DNA of 64,000 bases from Cyprinodon diabolis (lineage: Eukaryota; Chordata; Actinopteri; Cyprinodontiformes; Cyprinodontidae), in NCBI GenBank assembly GCA_030533445.1, contig CM060080.1, positions 20,041,377 through 20,105,376 on the forward strand, written 5' to 3'. The notes under the pieces are model-generated. The model was not told where the DNA came from, did not search any database, and saw only the letters and a program-made list of their open reading frames with translations. Positions 1-10,689 of this stretch are shown one piece after another. Positions within the stretch are counted from its first letter, which is position 1, and each line of letters begins with the position of its first letter. The position numbers and the translations under genes were made by a program.

Positions 1-77
1 GCTCTTCTGACTGAAAGGTTTTCCAGGACATTTCAGTCAAATGAAGGACAACTGATTCAAAACAGAAAATCAACAGC

Positions 78-550
78 ATGATTATCTTCTTCAACTTAGT
101 CTTGAATGTTCTTCTTGTTTCAGGTAATATAGTTTTCTGGATTAGAAAGGGGTTGGTCCACTGCTTATTGTGAAGAGTTAGGTGAATCTTTGAAACTAAA
201 ATAATCAGTTCTCAGCTGTTTTTTTTTTTATAGTTCATTCAATCTTTTCAACAGGTTCTTCTCTCAGTGACAAAGTCCACCAGAGTGCTGACATTTTCTG
301 CAAACCTGCAGATAAACCTCAAATCAGCTGCAGTCATGATATTAAGGACTACACTGTAATCCTCTGGTACAAACAACTAGAAAACCATCGGATGCAGCTC
401 CTCGGGTACATGAATGTTGGAGATGGCTATCCAGAGAATGGAGTGAAAGTGACTATGAATGGAAGAGCAACTGAAGGAGAAACCTGCACTTTGACATTAG
501 AGGCAGTCGACCTGAGCAGCAGTGGTGTTTATTTCTGTGCAGCTAGTCGA
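78..550 (+). CDS. TRBV: TCR beta variable segment V1
   Basis: Germline V segment encoding the variable domain of the TCR beta chain, used after V(D)J recombination. Leader exon 78-123 (MIIFFNLVLNVLLVS plus the first base of a Gly codon) ends at a GT donor; V exon 255-550 follows an ACAG acceptor and stays open. It keeps the first Cys (ISCSHD), the core Trp (ILWYK) and the second Cys (YFCAAS). The recombination signal has heptamer CACAGTG 551-557, a 22 bp spacer and nonamer GCAAAAACC 580-588. An additional Cys (IFCKPAD) lies near the start of the domain. It shares the MNV.DGYPE stretch with V2 and V6, so the three form one subfamily. Predicted functional; the promoter is cut off by the window start. 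Confidence 0.93.
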
Positions 551-1118
551 CACAGTGCTGCATGTCACTGCTTCTCAGAGCAAAAACCTCCCAACAGATT
601 TGTTTCATCTGAGGCCAGCAGCTCACTGATCATTGCAGCTGCTTTATTCTCCTTCAGATAGTGTTGCCCTTCCCTCTGATACAGACATTAAGAAAAATAA
701 AAAAATAAACATCTTGCAGTAGTTAGTTCTTATGTGATTGATGTCTATCAACCAGATTCTACATTTTTTCCCTCTTAACTTTGCACAAGCTCTCCTAATC
801 TTTAATGTCACAGGGACATCTTTTGTCATCAATCCGCTTTAGGTGGAATCATAATATTTTATAGCCTTTTTGCTTCCATTTTGAATATTGTGCAGAAATA
901 TAACATTTCTTCAGCAAGAAAAGGACGGAGGGACGGACATACAGATTATCCAGTATTTTCCAATAGGTGGCAGCCTAACTCCTCTGAGTTATTGATGGGT
1001 GGGCGCTCTACACTTGCTGGTATTTCAGTATTCAGACAACCCACTTTGAAAGATTCACCTCTTCCCATCTTGACAAACACATTAACTCGTGTGCGATTTT
1101 CTCTAAGAGAACAACACA

Positions 1119-1577
1119 ATGATCATACTGCTATATATAAGTTTTAATTTGTTTCCGCATTCAGGTAAAATACTTTTGCACTTTTAAAGAGGATTTTGTA
1201 TATAAATTTGCAGAATAGTTTAATCTCTGATGCAGTGAATTATTAAACCTGCTTCACTATTTTTCACTTACTTTCAAGGTTCTTCTCCAAGTGACCAAGT
1301 CCATCAGGCTCCTGCACACCTCTTTAAACTCACTGGAGAACCTGCTGTGATAAATTGCACTCACAATATTCAATACTATGATCGGATCCTCTGGTATAAA
1401 CAATCAAAGGACGATCGGATGCAGCTTCTCGGGTACATGAATGTTAAAGATGGCTATCCAGAGCCTGAAGTCAAGGTGAAGATAACAGGAAAAGCAACTG
1501 AGGGAGAAACCTGCACTTTAACATTAGAGGGAGTCTACCTGAGCAGCAGTGGTGTTTATTTCTGTGCAGCTAGTCGA
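1119..1577 (+). CDS. TRBV: TCR beta variable segment V2
   Basis: Second V segment, close relative of V1. Leader exon 1119-1164 (MIILLYISFNLFPHS, phase 1 donor GT); V exon 1279-1577 after a TTTCAAG acceptor. The domain carries INCTHN (first Cys), RILWYKQ (core Trp) and YFCAASR (second Cys). Heptamer CACAGTG 1578-1584, 22 bp spacer, nonamer GCAAAAACC 1607-1615. A GGTGGGCGC box lies about 105 bp upstream of the ATG, similar to GC/CACCC boxes before other V genes here. All splice and coding features look intact; predicted functional. Confidence 0.93.
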
Positions 1578-1679
1578 CACAGTGCTGCAGGTTACGACTT
1601 CTCAGTGCAAAAACCTCCCAACAGATTTGTTTCATCTGAGGCCAGCAGCTCACTGATCATTGCAGCTGCATGATCGCCT

Positions 1680-2026
1680 TTAAGATAATGTTATTTTGTA
1701 TCTATTTACAAAATGACAGCTTTAATCTTTCAAACAGCAAAACTATTTCCTTACCTGGCCTCAATTTATGCCTGAATATTTGGTAACATATCAATCAGCA
1801 AAGTGAGTCCAAAGATATATGTTCAAATATGTTCACAGTTTTACAAGGTATATCTTTGTATTTCTAATAAAATAAAATAATTAAATGTGTTTTTATTCAT
1901 TTTATTTTATGATCATTTTAAAACAGAGATGGAAATTCAGTTGAAATAAGCTTTATCGGCATGTAAACCAAAGCACAAGTACCTACAAACTTTCAATTAT
2001 TTTTCCCAATTAACTTAAATGAATAC

Positions 2027-2032
<6 letters not shown>
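1680..2032. other. V2-LINE spacer, no gene seen
   Basis: AT-rich intergenic sequence after the V2 recombination signal. I see no V remnant, RNA gene or long open frame. Confidence 0.6.

Positions 2033-2066
<34 letters not shown>
2033..2066. repeat. (AT)n microsatellite
   Basis: Uninterrupted AT dinucleotide run followed by a T tract. It borders the 3' end of the adjacent minus-strand LINE fragment. Confidence 0.95.
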
Positions 2067-2069
<3 letters not shown>

Positions 2070-2074
<5 letters not shown>

Positions 2075-2843
2075 TTTTTAACTGTTTTCTCACCCCTCGT
2101 GGGGTGGTATGTGTCATCCTCAAGCTCGGGTCCTCTACCAGAGGCCTGGGAGTTTGAGGGTTCTGCGCAGTATCTTAGCTGTTCCTAGGACTGCGCTCTT
2201 CTGGACAGAGACCTCTGATGTTTTACCTGGGATCTGCTGTAGCCACTCTCCCAGTTTGGGGGTCACAGCCCCCAGTGCTCCAATTACCACTGGCACCACT
2301 GCTGCTCTTACTTTCCACATCTTTTCTAGCTCCTCTTTCAGCCCTTGGTATTTCTCAAGCTTCTCGTGTTCTTTCTTCTTGATGTTGCTGTCGCTTGGGG
2401 TTGCCACATCTATCACTACTGCCTTCTTCTGCTGTTTGTCAATCAACACAATGTCTGGTTGGTTAGCCATCACCTGTTTGTCAGTCTGGATCTTGAAGTC
2501 CCATAGGATCTTAGCTCGGTCATTCTCAACTACCTTAGGAGGTGTCTTCCATTTTGACCTTGGGACTTCCAGCCCATACTCATGGCAGATGTTCCTGTAC
2601 ACTATGACAGCTACCTGGTTGTGGCGTTCCATGTATGCACTTCCTGCCTGCATGTTACACCCTGCTGTTATGTGCTGTATTGTTTCAGAGGCATCTTTGC
2701 ACAGTCTGCATCGGGGGTCCTGCCTGGTGTGGTAGACCCTGGCCTCTATTGATCTTGTACTGAGTGCCTGTTCTTGTGCTGCCATGATTAGTGCCTCTGT
2801 GCTGTCCTTCAGTCCAGCCTTCTCCAGCCACTGGTAGGATTTT

Positions 2844-2845
<2 letters not shown>
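2070..2845 (-). mobile_element. 3' end of a restriction-endonuclease-type non-LTR retrotransposon
   Basis: Minus-strand open frame (stop at 2135, useful coding from about 2840) reading the C-terminus of a LINE polyprotein. Visible in order: a CCHC finger (CRLCKDASETIQHITAGC), an RHNQV motif, then PDIVLID and KKAVVIDVATPSD. This arrangement fits the restriction-like endonuclease of R2/R4/Hero/Rex6-type elements, which nicks the target for priming. The reverse transcriptase is absent, so this is a 5'-truncated copy. The N-terminal Tyr-Ile repeats in the open frame are only translated microsatellite. The 3' tail runs through a T tract (A tract on the coding strand) directly into an AT repeat. 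The exact clade is uncertain. Confidence 0.8.

Positions 2846-2912
<67 letters not shown>
2846..2912. repeat. (TA)n microsatellite
   Basis: About 33 uninterrupted TA units at the 5' truncation point of the adjacent LINE fragment. Confidence 0.97.
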
Positions 2913-2918
<6 letters not shown>

Positions 2919-4260
2919 CTCATCAATACTTTTTAATAAGAGGGGTACTGAGACAAAATGTTTTCTATTGTTACCTTGAAGCTTTGGAAAAAGCTGCCTT
3001 TGCAAATACAGTACTGTGCAACCAGCTCCCTAGATCAATGATTTTCATTAACACCTTTGCTCTTCAGCAGTTTTTTAAAGTGTGAGTCTTGCATTATTCT
3101 TTTAGTCCAAGTTGATTGTGCTTAACTTGCTCCTGGTTGCATGAAATAAAGGCTGCATATAAACTAAACTCTCAGTCAAAGAACAAACTTGAATATGAAT
3201 CATCATGGAAGATCGTTTATCAGCTCTGACAATTAAAATTTATTAATAACATCTAATATATCATACTGTGTTTAGGCAAAGGTGCAGATATCTTAAGAGA
3301 ATAGATGATGCTCTTCATTTTCTTCCAATCAGTCTTATAGGATATACTAAAAAGTCCCTTTAATTTATTACATTTCATCCATTATATTTTTTTATATTTA
3401 TCCAGTCCATAATTTAATTTGTTACTGATTTTTGACAGGGTGGGAATCAAAATCGAGTTCTTTTTATTCTAACCTTTAGTTTTTTTGTAAAGAAATACTG
3501 TTTAAAATTTTACCTCCAAAATCATTTTATCCACAAGGGGGCAGCGTTTCTCAACCACTCCTACCTACTTTATTTCGTGAACAATCAGCCTATTGCAGAA
3601 CAAAATCAAAAGTTTGATTGGATAAATTGTGCACCACGTCAAAAATATAGAACTTGAAGTGGATTTCCAATTATAAAACATGGGGCCATTTTGGCAAAGT
3701 GAATTAAAAAAACTAACCTTTACATTAGTCCTTGATATATGAACAGATGTAAGTAAAACATGAAATAAAAAGCTCGCTAAAAAAAAAATTTCATTTCACT
3801 TCATCCATCTCCAACTTATTCTGTCGGGGTCGCGGTGGGGAGGGTGCCTGACATTTTACAGAGACGATTATATAGAGTTTATTTTGGAATTAAATTAACT
3901 TATCAATAGTGTAAGAAGTTTAACAATGATTAATTATGGAAAATAATTTATCATTCCTGTAGGAGGAAGTACGGTAATGTTTAGATTATAAGAGTTCAGA
4001 GGTCAGATTGAACGATAAGTAGATCTTTACACTGACTTGGATATGACGTGCTAGAGCTGCACACATTTCTTACAGCTAAATACATATTTCTAATTTCATT
4101 CTTTTGGATATCAAGCAAATAGTTGGCTGATAATCAATGTCCAATTTACTTTTTTGCATCGTGAAGTCATTTTTTTGCATGTAGTTTAGAGGTTATTGAG
4201 TGTGTTTTAACTGTTAATGAAAAGGGCCATTTTGTCTGTTTTATAAACTCGCATGATGAG
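2913..4260. other. Intergenic, no gene recognised
   Basis: AT-rich non-coding sequence between the LINE fragment and the V3 promoter. No V remnant or RNA gene recognised. A short phrase around 3810-3840 (CATCTCCAACTT...) may be dispersed repeat. Confidence 0.5.
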
Positions 4261-4339
4261 GCGAAATGACCACACCCACTTGTCTGCCTTTATATGCAGT
4301 GAGGAAAACAGAAGAATCACTTCTTAGTAACATAAGATA

Positions 4340-4845
4340 ATGTTGTTCATTATCTGCTGGATAAGCGTGGAAATATTACTGGTTTCAGGTAAATGAAAGC
4401 TTCCATAATCACATTTGAAAAAGCTTTTTGTTTTAAGTATTAAAGTTATTTTCTTTCATTAATACTTAGGTTACCTCTTAGAGGTTTTGCCCATCAGAAT
4501 GTGATAACATTGTTTCAGTGTTCTTTTTTTTTTTTTTACTTTCTTTCAGGTTCCTCTCTAAGCAGCCAAATCTTCCAGAGTCCAAATGAGATCTTTCAGA
4601 GAAACGGGGAAATGACCCAAATCACCTGTTCTCACAGCATCCAGAGCTACGATCAAATCCTCTGGTACAAACGAACAGAAAATCAAATGCAGCTGCTGGG
4701 TTACATGCTAAGAAAAAGTCCATTTCTAGAGAAGGGCCTGAATGTGGAGATGACAGGCGGTGCAAATAAAGACGAGAACTGCACTCTGACAATTAAACAC
4801 CTAACTGTGAACAGCACTGCAGTTTACTTCTGTGCAGCTCGCTAC
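4340..4845 (+). CDS. TRBV: TCR beta variable segment V3
   Basis: Leader exon 4340-4388 (MLFIICWISVEILLVS, phase 1); V exon 4550-4845 behind a long T-rich tract and TTTCAG. First Cys in ITCSHSI, core Trp in ILWYKR, second Cys in VYFCAAR. Heptamer CACAGTG 4846-4852, 22 bp spacer, perfect nonamer ACAAAAACC 4875-4883: the clearest proof that 22 bp is the true spacer in this V family. ACCACACCCA (CACCC-type box, also a Runx-like core) at about 4268-4279 and a TTTATATG stretch lie just upstream and may form the promoter. Predicted functional. Confidence 0.93.
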
Positions 4846-4889
4846 CACAGTGCAACACATCACTGCTGCTCAGTACAAAAACCACCACC

Positions 4890-5588
4890 TCACTCTTCCT
4901 GTTATCTATATTATCAATCATTTCATCCTTATGCACCTGTGAAAACACAAAGTGATTCCTTCTACTGGGTTTAGTACTGTATACAAATATTTGTGCAATA
5001 TTTAAAAAAACATTTTTTAATAGCAAATAAATAAATGCTAATAATGGTTTGAACAAAGCACAGACAAAGTCTTACTTTTTAAAACGATGGTAAAGTGAAA
5101 TCTTGTAAATCAGAATGAATTTAGTTGGTCACAGGGCCTAAATTGAAAATGGTAAACAAAGAGGCAAAGGGAATGTTGTTGTACCCAACATATTGTAGTA
5201 TCTAAGGCAAACAAAAAGTGTTATTTGATGTGATAAACTGCCCTCACACTAACCTCTCAAGTATTACTTTAAACTCCACAGGTGATAAAGAGAAATAAAC
5301 AAGAAATATTAAAATGTCAGTTTTCTTTAAAACATGCATGAAAGTTAAACTAAGAACTGTAAACCCTATCATGCAAAATAAACTTTTTGACCTTTTGACT
5401 ATACTAAAATGCTATTATCTTCATCAAAATCATGTGCAGAAGCATCCTGCATAGTAAAAAACACGACCACTTTCTCAGATCAGGGTGGGGATGTTTGCAG
5501 CGCAGCTCATTTCTGCTCAAAGATTAAATAAAGGGACTCTTTTATCAGCTAATCTGTACAGTGACAGCAACTGTTCTGTTTTCACCTA
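4890..5588. other. Intergenic, no gene recognised
   Basis: Non-coding AT-rich sequence downstream of V3; nothing supported. Confidence 0.5.
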
Positions 5589-5589
5589 T

Positions 5590-5633
5590 GAATGAATGAA
5601 TGAATGAATGAATGAATGAATGAATGAATGAAT
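5590..5633. repeat. (GAAT)n microsatellite
   Basis: Eleven tandem GAAT units, followed to about 5820 by A-rich sequence with repeated AATAAA-like and TTTCAGAAAT words. Confidence 0.95.
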
Positions 5634-6084
5634 ATTTATTTATTTCAGACAATAATAATAGTAACAACTTAACAAATAAAATAAATAAAGCAAATTAACA
5701 AATAAAATAAATAAATCAAAGGAACAAATAATAATAAATAAAACAATTCTAATTTCAGAAATGATCAAATAATAACAATAATTAAATCAATTTCAGAAAT
5801 ACTAACAAATGTGTATCACATAAAAAAACCTAATGTCTAAGTCATGAAAAATTGGGTCAAAGTCTATTCATAACGTTGAAGCAAATTGAGAGCCTTAAAA
5901 AGGTATTGAGGAGGATTTCTGTCATTTTTTTTAAAGGACCTGCCCTTTAAAAAAAATGCACACTCACAACCCTGTCCCCAAGAGGGAACGCCTATTAAAC
6001 ACTTGCAAGAGCAGGCATGAGCCCATTTCTCCTCGTCCACGCTCTGTTTAAAAGTTGCTGTTCTCATAGCTCATACAAGCTTAC

Positions 6085-6180
6085 TGTGCTCGAACGTCCG
6101 CCCTAACTCCTAAATCCCTCAATTACTATATAGAGCTGGGACCATTTAATGGACTTTATAGCAAACTCAGTTAACCTACC
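6085..6180. repeat. Dispersed repeat copy, inverted relative to 10610-10680
   Basis: The stretch reading CGAACGTCCGCCCTAACTCC and on to CTATATAGAG is the near reverse complement of the one at 10610-10680. Two inverted copies 4.5 kb apart suggest a mobile repeat or its ends. The adjoining sequence to about 6440 is CpG-richer than its surroundings, and its reverse strand has an open frame I do not recognise. Confidence 0.6.
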
Positions 6181-6459
6181 GTCTAGACAGAGGATCACTG
6201 CTTTTTGCTTCCCGTTGGTTATGCAACTCCTCCTCCACCGTGCGGTGCCTGTGCCATCTTTGTTACTAGTCACTGCTGTCAGGTAGCGACAGCGGGCCAC
6301 CGTGACAGCAAATCCTTTTTGCAAGGAGAGCTCTCCGTGCAAAGTATTCCCAGGATGTATCTGCCTCTTCTGAGGCCTTTCTTTTCTTCTCATACACTTC
6401 ATAGACACTTTTTCTCTTACAACCCTTGGACATTTTCAAAGAACCGCTGTTCCTAAAAA

Positions 6460-7215
6460 AGAATTTTAAAGAACTGTTACTTTACTTTACTTTTAAAAGA
6501 ATTTAACACTGAAATAAAATTAGGTTTTATGCATCCATGCTATACATTAAATTTTTAAATAAAAAATAAATGAATAAAATTTTTCCATTTTAAAATCTAA
6601 AGTGTTTTTTGAAGTAGAGAACAACAATCGTTCAGTTTGGTATATAGACAATTTCCTGACTATCACATTTTTTAAAACATCTGAACTGACCTTTTATTTT
6701 GTTTTCTTCTTTTTTATGGCTTAATGAGACACAAAGCCATTCTCAAGCCATTCCAGGCTCATTTGTGAGCTTATATTCAAAAACTAAGACCGTTTGTTTA
6801 AAATGATTGGATGCAAACTATTGGTACTTCAATATACAAGGAAGCAGATTTCTCATCTTTATCAAAATATTTATTTTATAAAAAGAGGCTTAAAAGTTTC
6901 ATCAAATCCAGTCAAAACACCCAAGAGCGCCTCTCACAAATTCAAAAGAAACTTCTTATCCAATGCATGGATGAAGTGATGCTGAGTTTAGAGGCAGAGC
7001 ATAAACATAGTTCATAAAAACCATGTATGATCCTAATTATTCCTGATACAAAAATCCGCAACAAAACCAAAATGTTTGGACAGAAACTTAACATATGCTG
7101 GCTACATAGATGATGGTGGGGATTTTTTAAATATGTCATATTAAATTAAGCGTTTATTTCTGCATGTTTTGCTCCTGAATTTATTGATAATATAACGCAT
7201 GCTCTCCTTGAGCTC
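6460..7215. other. Intergenic, no gene recognised
   Basis: AT-rich sequence with several short open frames on both strands, none matching a family I know. Confidence 0.45.
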
Positions 7216-7219
7216 AGAG

Positions 7220-7425
7220 GAAGTCGGAGTGGAGCACTGGGAGCAACAATGGAGGCTTGTAGGCTTTGCTTTGCGCTGGAGGTCTGAAGTGCAGCAGAGA
7301 CGGAGGATGTTGGATTAGACACTGTCGTCGGGCAACATGCGGTAATTTATAAATGTTTTAAATCAGGTTGGGTCCGGATTAGCCAGCGGGTTGTCTGCTA
7401 ATCCGTGACCTCTGCTCTATACCTT
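7220..7425 (+). repeat. Dispersed repeat, also present at 23100-23250
   Basis: Shares the words GTCGTCGG.CAACATGC.GTAA, TTTATAAATGTTTTAAATCA and CTAATCCGTGACCTCTG with 23100-23250 in the same order and orientation. Family unknown; no coding content seen. Confidence 0.7.
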
Positions 7426-7691
7426 TAATATGCCTACATTTAGAAACAAGTAATCTTATAAAAGCAACTAGTAAGATATGGAAAAGCATATTACTGACTG
7501 ATTATTTGGTTTGGCTTTAAAGAATTAGGTGAAAAATCTTAGAAGAGGAGGAAGTACATAGTGAGAACCCACCGATAAAGGGTGTGTTCCTCTTCTGTGG
7601 GAGTTCCTGCAGACACTTAAATACTGAAAGTTTGCTTGCTGTAGGAACATAATATAAGCAGCATTCATTTTAAATGCATACAGCAAAGACA

Positions 7692-8191
7692 ATGATTCTC
7701 ATCTTCTACTTCATGGACATAATTGTCCAAATTTTAGGTAATATTGCTTTTGCTATATTTTACCACAACAAGCATGTTGAACAAAAATACATAAAAAAAA
7801 TAATACACCTTTTTATCTACTGTGATAAAGTAATTTGGAAATTGCTTTGTTACTTTACAATATAATATTAATTTTCCATGTTTAAACCTTTTCAACAGGC
7901 TCTTCTCTCAGTGATCAGGTCCATCAGTCTCCAGCTGACATGTTCCACAAGCCTGGAGAAAAAGCTCTCATCAATTGTTTACACAGCATTGAGGGCTATG
8001 ATCAGATCCTCTGGTACAAACATTCCAACAACAAGCACATGCAGTTCCTGGGATACATCAGTGCAATGACTGCATTTCCAGAGCCTGGAGTGAAAATAAG
8101 TGGTAACGCAAACAAAAACCAGAACTCTACGCTGACAGTTGAGGAGCTAGATGTGAACAGCAGTGCAGTTTATTTCTGTGCTGCTAGATAC
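7692..8191 (+). CDS. TRBV: TCR beta variable segment V4
   Basis: Leader exon 7692-7737 (MILIFYFMDIIVQIL); V exon 7899-8191 after CAACAG. Domain marks: INCLHSI, QILWYKHS, VYFCAARY. Heptamer CACAGTG 8192-8198, 22 bp spacer, nonamer ACAGAAACC 8221-8229 (one change from consensus). A GGGTGTG box (reverse CACCC) sits at about 7580, some 110 bp before the ATG. The framework between strands is a little shorter than in V1-V3. The 5' end of the domain (SSLSDQVHQSP) places it in the same family. Predicted functional. Confidence 0.92.
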
Positions 8192-8239
8192 CACAGTGCT
8201 TCATAATAATAGTCCTCAGTACAGAAACCTCTCAGCTTG

Positions 8240-9060
8240 TTGCAGCTGTGTTATTTTTGTAGGCTGGTGGTGCTACATGTTTCCTCCAGACTTGTAGTGC
8301 TGAGATGAAGTAAAGCTTTGATTTGAGAAAGGGAGTCCAAAATTACAACTTAATGTAGCACAGAACGGCAGCCGATAATATGAATTAAAATTTTTACGTC
8401 TCTATATTCAGGACATGACAGGACGCGTAGGATGTCATGGCCATCCACTGCATCCATTCCTGTCTCCAGTCGTCTTGTCCTGTCTTGCCACTGGATCTAG
8501 ATGGTCTTGGACGAGAGAGTGAGGTCGATGTTGCGTAAGTCTTCCGAACTTTAAAACAAAGTCATAGCGCAAGTCATCTATCATCCTTCCATCCCATCCC
8601 CTTTGACCCTAACTTCCCCAACCATAGGATGATTGGATGGTCCTCGTCGTATCAACGGACGAACATGAATTCAGTTAATTATGGAAACCCTAAAAAAAAA
8701 CTATAGAAGTAAACTTCTACATTGTTTTTTTTTTTTCAGCCATAAAAAGCAAGCATAATATAGTTAATTTTTAAGTTTTGCAGTATTTTGCAACTAGAGG
8801 CACTGAAGTTAAACCACAGACCTTTACTACAGCTGTATTCTTCAAATGGATAGCCAGAGGCCTGGTTTCCAAGAACAATGTCCCAAAATCTAAACTGGAT
8901 TTAAAATATATAAATATTTCTGAGCAACATAGATTTGATTACAGTGGTGACCCTAGATTTTTGCAGGACAACATCAGGACTGATATCTCTTAAAATCAAG
9001 ATAGTATTTCCCAAATAACCTCTCCTTTCAGAGTTTCCATAGTTGACAAAATATTACAGA
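8240..9060. other. Intergenic, no gene recognised
   Basis: Non-coding; the expected leader exon for pseudogene V5 was looked for at 8900-9080 and not found. Confidence 0.5.
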
Positions 9061-9084
9061 GTAGTTTTATATTATCTTTTTGAG

Positions 9085-9358
9085 GTTCTTCTTTACGTCA
9101 ACGGGTTTTTCCCTCCTATAAATATCCACAATAGATGAGGAGAGACTGCTAAGATCCAATGTTCTCAAAATATTCAAAACTACAACCAGATCCTCTGGTA
9201 CAAGCAGTCTAAGAGAAGACTGCTCCTCCTGGGTTACATCTACTTCATTGGTCTCAACCCAGAGAAATGACTGATGTAAAGATGAAAAGAACTGCAATCT
9301 GATAGTCAAAAAACTCAACTCAAAGATTAGCACTGTTCAATTCTTCGCCTGAAATTGC
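9085..9358 (+). pseudogene. TRBV: TCR beta V pseudogene V5
   Basis: Decayed V exon. It keeps a weak acceptor before GTTCTTCTT, a readable NQILWYKQSK core and LLLLGYI, then falls out of frame. The conserved second Cys codon is gone (TTC GCC TGA where related genes read TTC TGT GC) and a stop is present. No leader exon is visible upstream. The recombination signal survives: heptamer CACAGTG 9359-9365, 22 bp spacer, nonamer ACAAAAAAC 9388-9396. It could therefore still be cut by RAG but cannot encode a V domain. Same family as V3 and V4. Confidence 0.88.
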
Positions 9359-9399
9359 CACAGTGCTGCACTCCACTGAATAGCTCTACAAAAAACCTT

Positions 9400-9770
9400 T
9401 TCACAAATTAGCATGTCTGAATCTAAACTAAAGGTCATGCAAACTTTTCTAAACAGTTAAAAATATCATCTAATGCAGAATTAAAAACACTTTATAATGC
9501 AACATCCAGATTAAGCACAATAAATTTGTTTGAAGGTTAGTGGTATCAGCCTGTTTTTCAAAGAAAATAAATATATTGTTTATACGCATTCACTAGTTGA
9601 AGGGGCCAAAGAGTCACAACCACTTAAGGTTGTTACTTATTCATATTTTATCATTTTTAGAAAAAAGGGACAAACCAAAAAGTTGCAGTGCAAGATAGTT
9701 GCATATTTAAGTGTGCTGTGATCTGTGATTGGCTGACCTGTTTGAAGAGGATGAATCACAGTAACTTCAT
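9400..9770. other. Intergenic, no gene recognised
   Basis: AT-rich spacer between pseudogene V5 and the V6 upstream region; nothing supported. Confidence 0.5.
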
Positions 9771-9859
9771 ACACTCAAGCTGGAAAGAGCCATGTGTGCT
9801 CATTATAATCCAAACCATTTGAGCTACCGAGAATAAATCAAGAGAGAAAAGTAACAAAT

Positions 9860-10308
9860 ATGATCCTTATCTTTTGCGCAACCTTCCATGTCATGCTTGT
9901 TTCAGGTAATTTTTTTGTTTTGCTTGCAAAGTTTTTTTTTCTGTCTGCAATAATTCTGATTTACTGTGTGAATCTACAGCCATTGATGTAAAATTAACGT
10001 TTTGAACAGGTTTTTCTCTCAGTGACCAAGTCCACCAGGATCCTCCTGAATTATTCTGTACGACTGAAGACAAACCCAGAATCAACTGCAAGCATGAAAT
10101 CCAGGACTACAATCGGATCCTCTGGTACAAACAATCAAAGGACCATCGGATACAGTTCCTCGGGTACATGAATGTTAAAGATGGCTATCCAGAGAATGGA
10201 GTGAAAGTGACAATAACTGGAAAAGCAACTAAGGGAGAAACCTGCACTTTAACATTAGAGGGAGTCGACCTGAGCAGCAGTGGTGTTTATTTCTGTGCAG
10301 CTAGTCAC
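9860..10308 (+). CDS. TRBV: TCR beta variable segment V6
   Basis: Leader exon 9860-9905 (MILIFCATFHVMLVS); V exon 10010-10308 after TTGAACAG. Domain marks: INCKHEI, RILWYKQSK, MNVKDGYPENG, VYFCAASHH. Heptamer CACAGTG 10309-10315, 22 bp spacer, nonamer GCAAAAACC 10338-10346. Close paralogue of V1 and V2, from which it is separated by the more distant V3-V5, so the block has been shuffled or duplicated in pieces. As in V1, an extra Cys (LFCTTED) lies near the start of the domain. Predicted functional. Confidence 0.93.
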
Positions 10309-10609
10309 CACAGTGCTGCATGTCACTGCTTCTCAGTGCAAAAACCTCCCAACAGATTTGGTTCATCTGATGCCAAGAGCTTACTGATCATTGCAGCTAC
10401 ATTGTTTCTCCCAAATCAAACCTCTTAAAACATTAGCTTACTTTTGTAGCACCTTATTTTTCTCACTTTTTTTCTCTAAGATGCAAAGTATCTGCTTCTG
10501 TCGAAGGGAAAAAAAATTTTTACTGAAAGGTGGAGTTACGGAGTTACTTGAACAAAGGGGAGGGAAAATTTGTGATCATCTGTCCAAACGGTCAGTTAAC
10601 TATTAAGTC

Positions 10610-10685
10610 CACCATATCGTCCCCACTCTATATAGTGATTGAGGGATTTAGGGGTTAGGGAGGACGTTCGGACACAGACAAAGAC
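10610..10685. repeat. Dispersed repeat copy, inverted partner of 6085-6180
   Basis: CTATATAGTGATTGAGGGAT and following TTAGGG.TTAGGGAGGACGTTCG; reverse complement relative to the copy near 6.1 kb. Confidence 0.6.
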
Positions 10686-10689
10686 TCAT

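Noticed and set aside
2109..2735. + strand open frame of 208 codons
   Set aside because: Antisense of the endonuclease-type LINE fragment, whose minus-strand reading has clear motifs.
2135..2926. Repeated Tyr-Ile protein at the start of the minus frame
   Set aside because: Translation of the TA microsatellite, not a real protein segment.
5590..5633. CRISPR-like array
   Set aside because: Simple 4-base microsatellite without spacers; this is a vertebrate genome.
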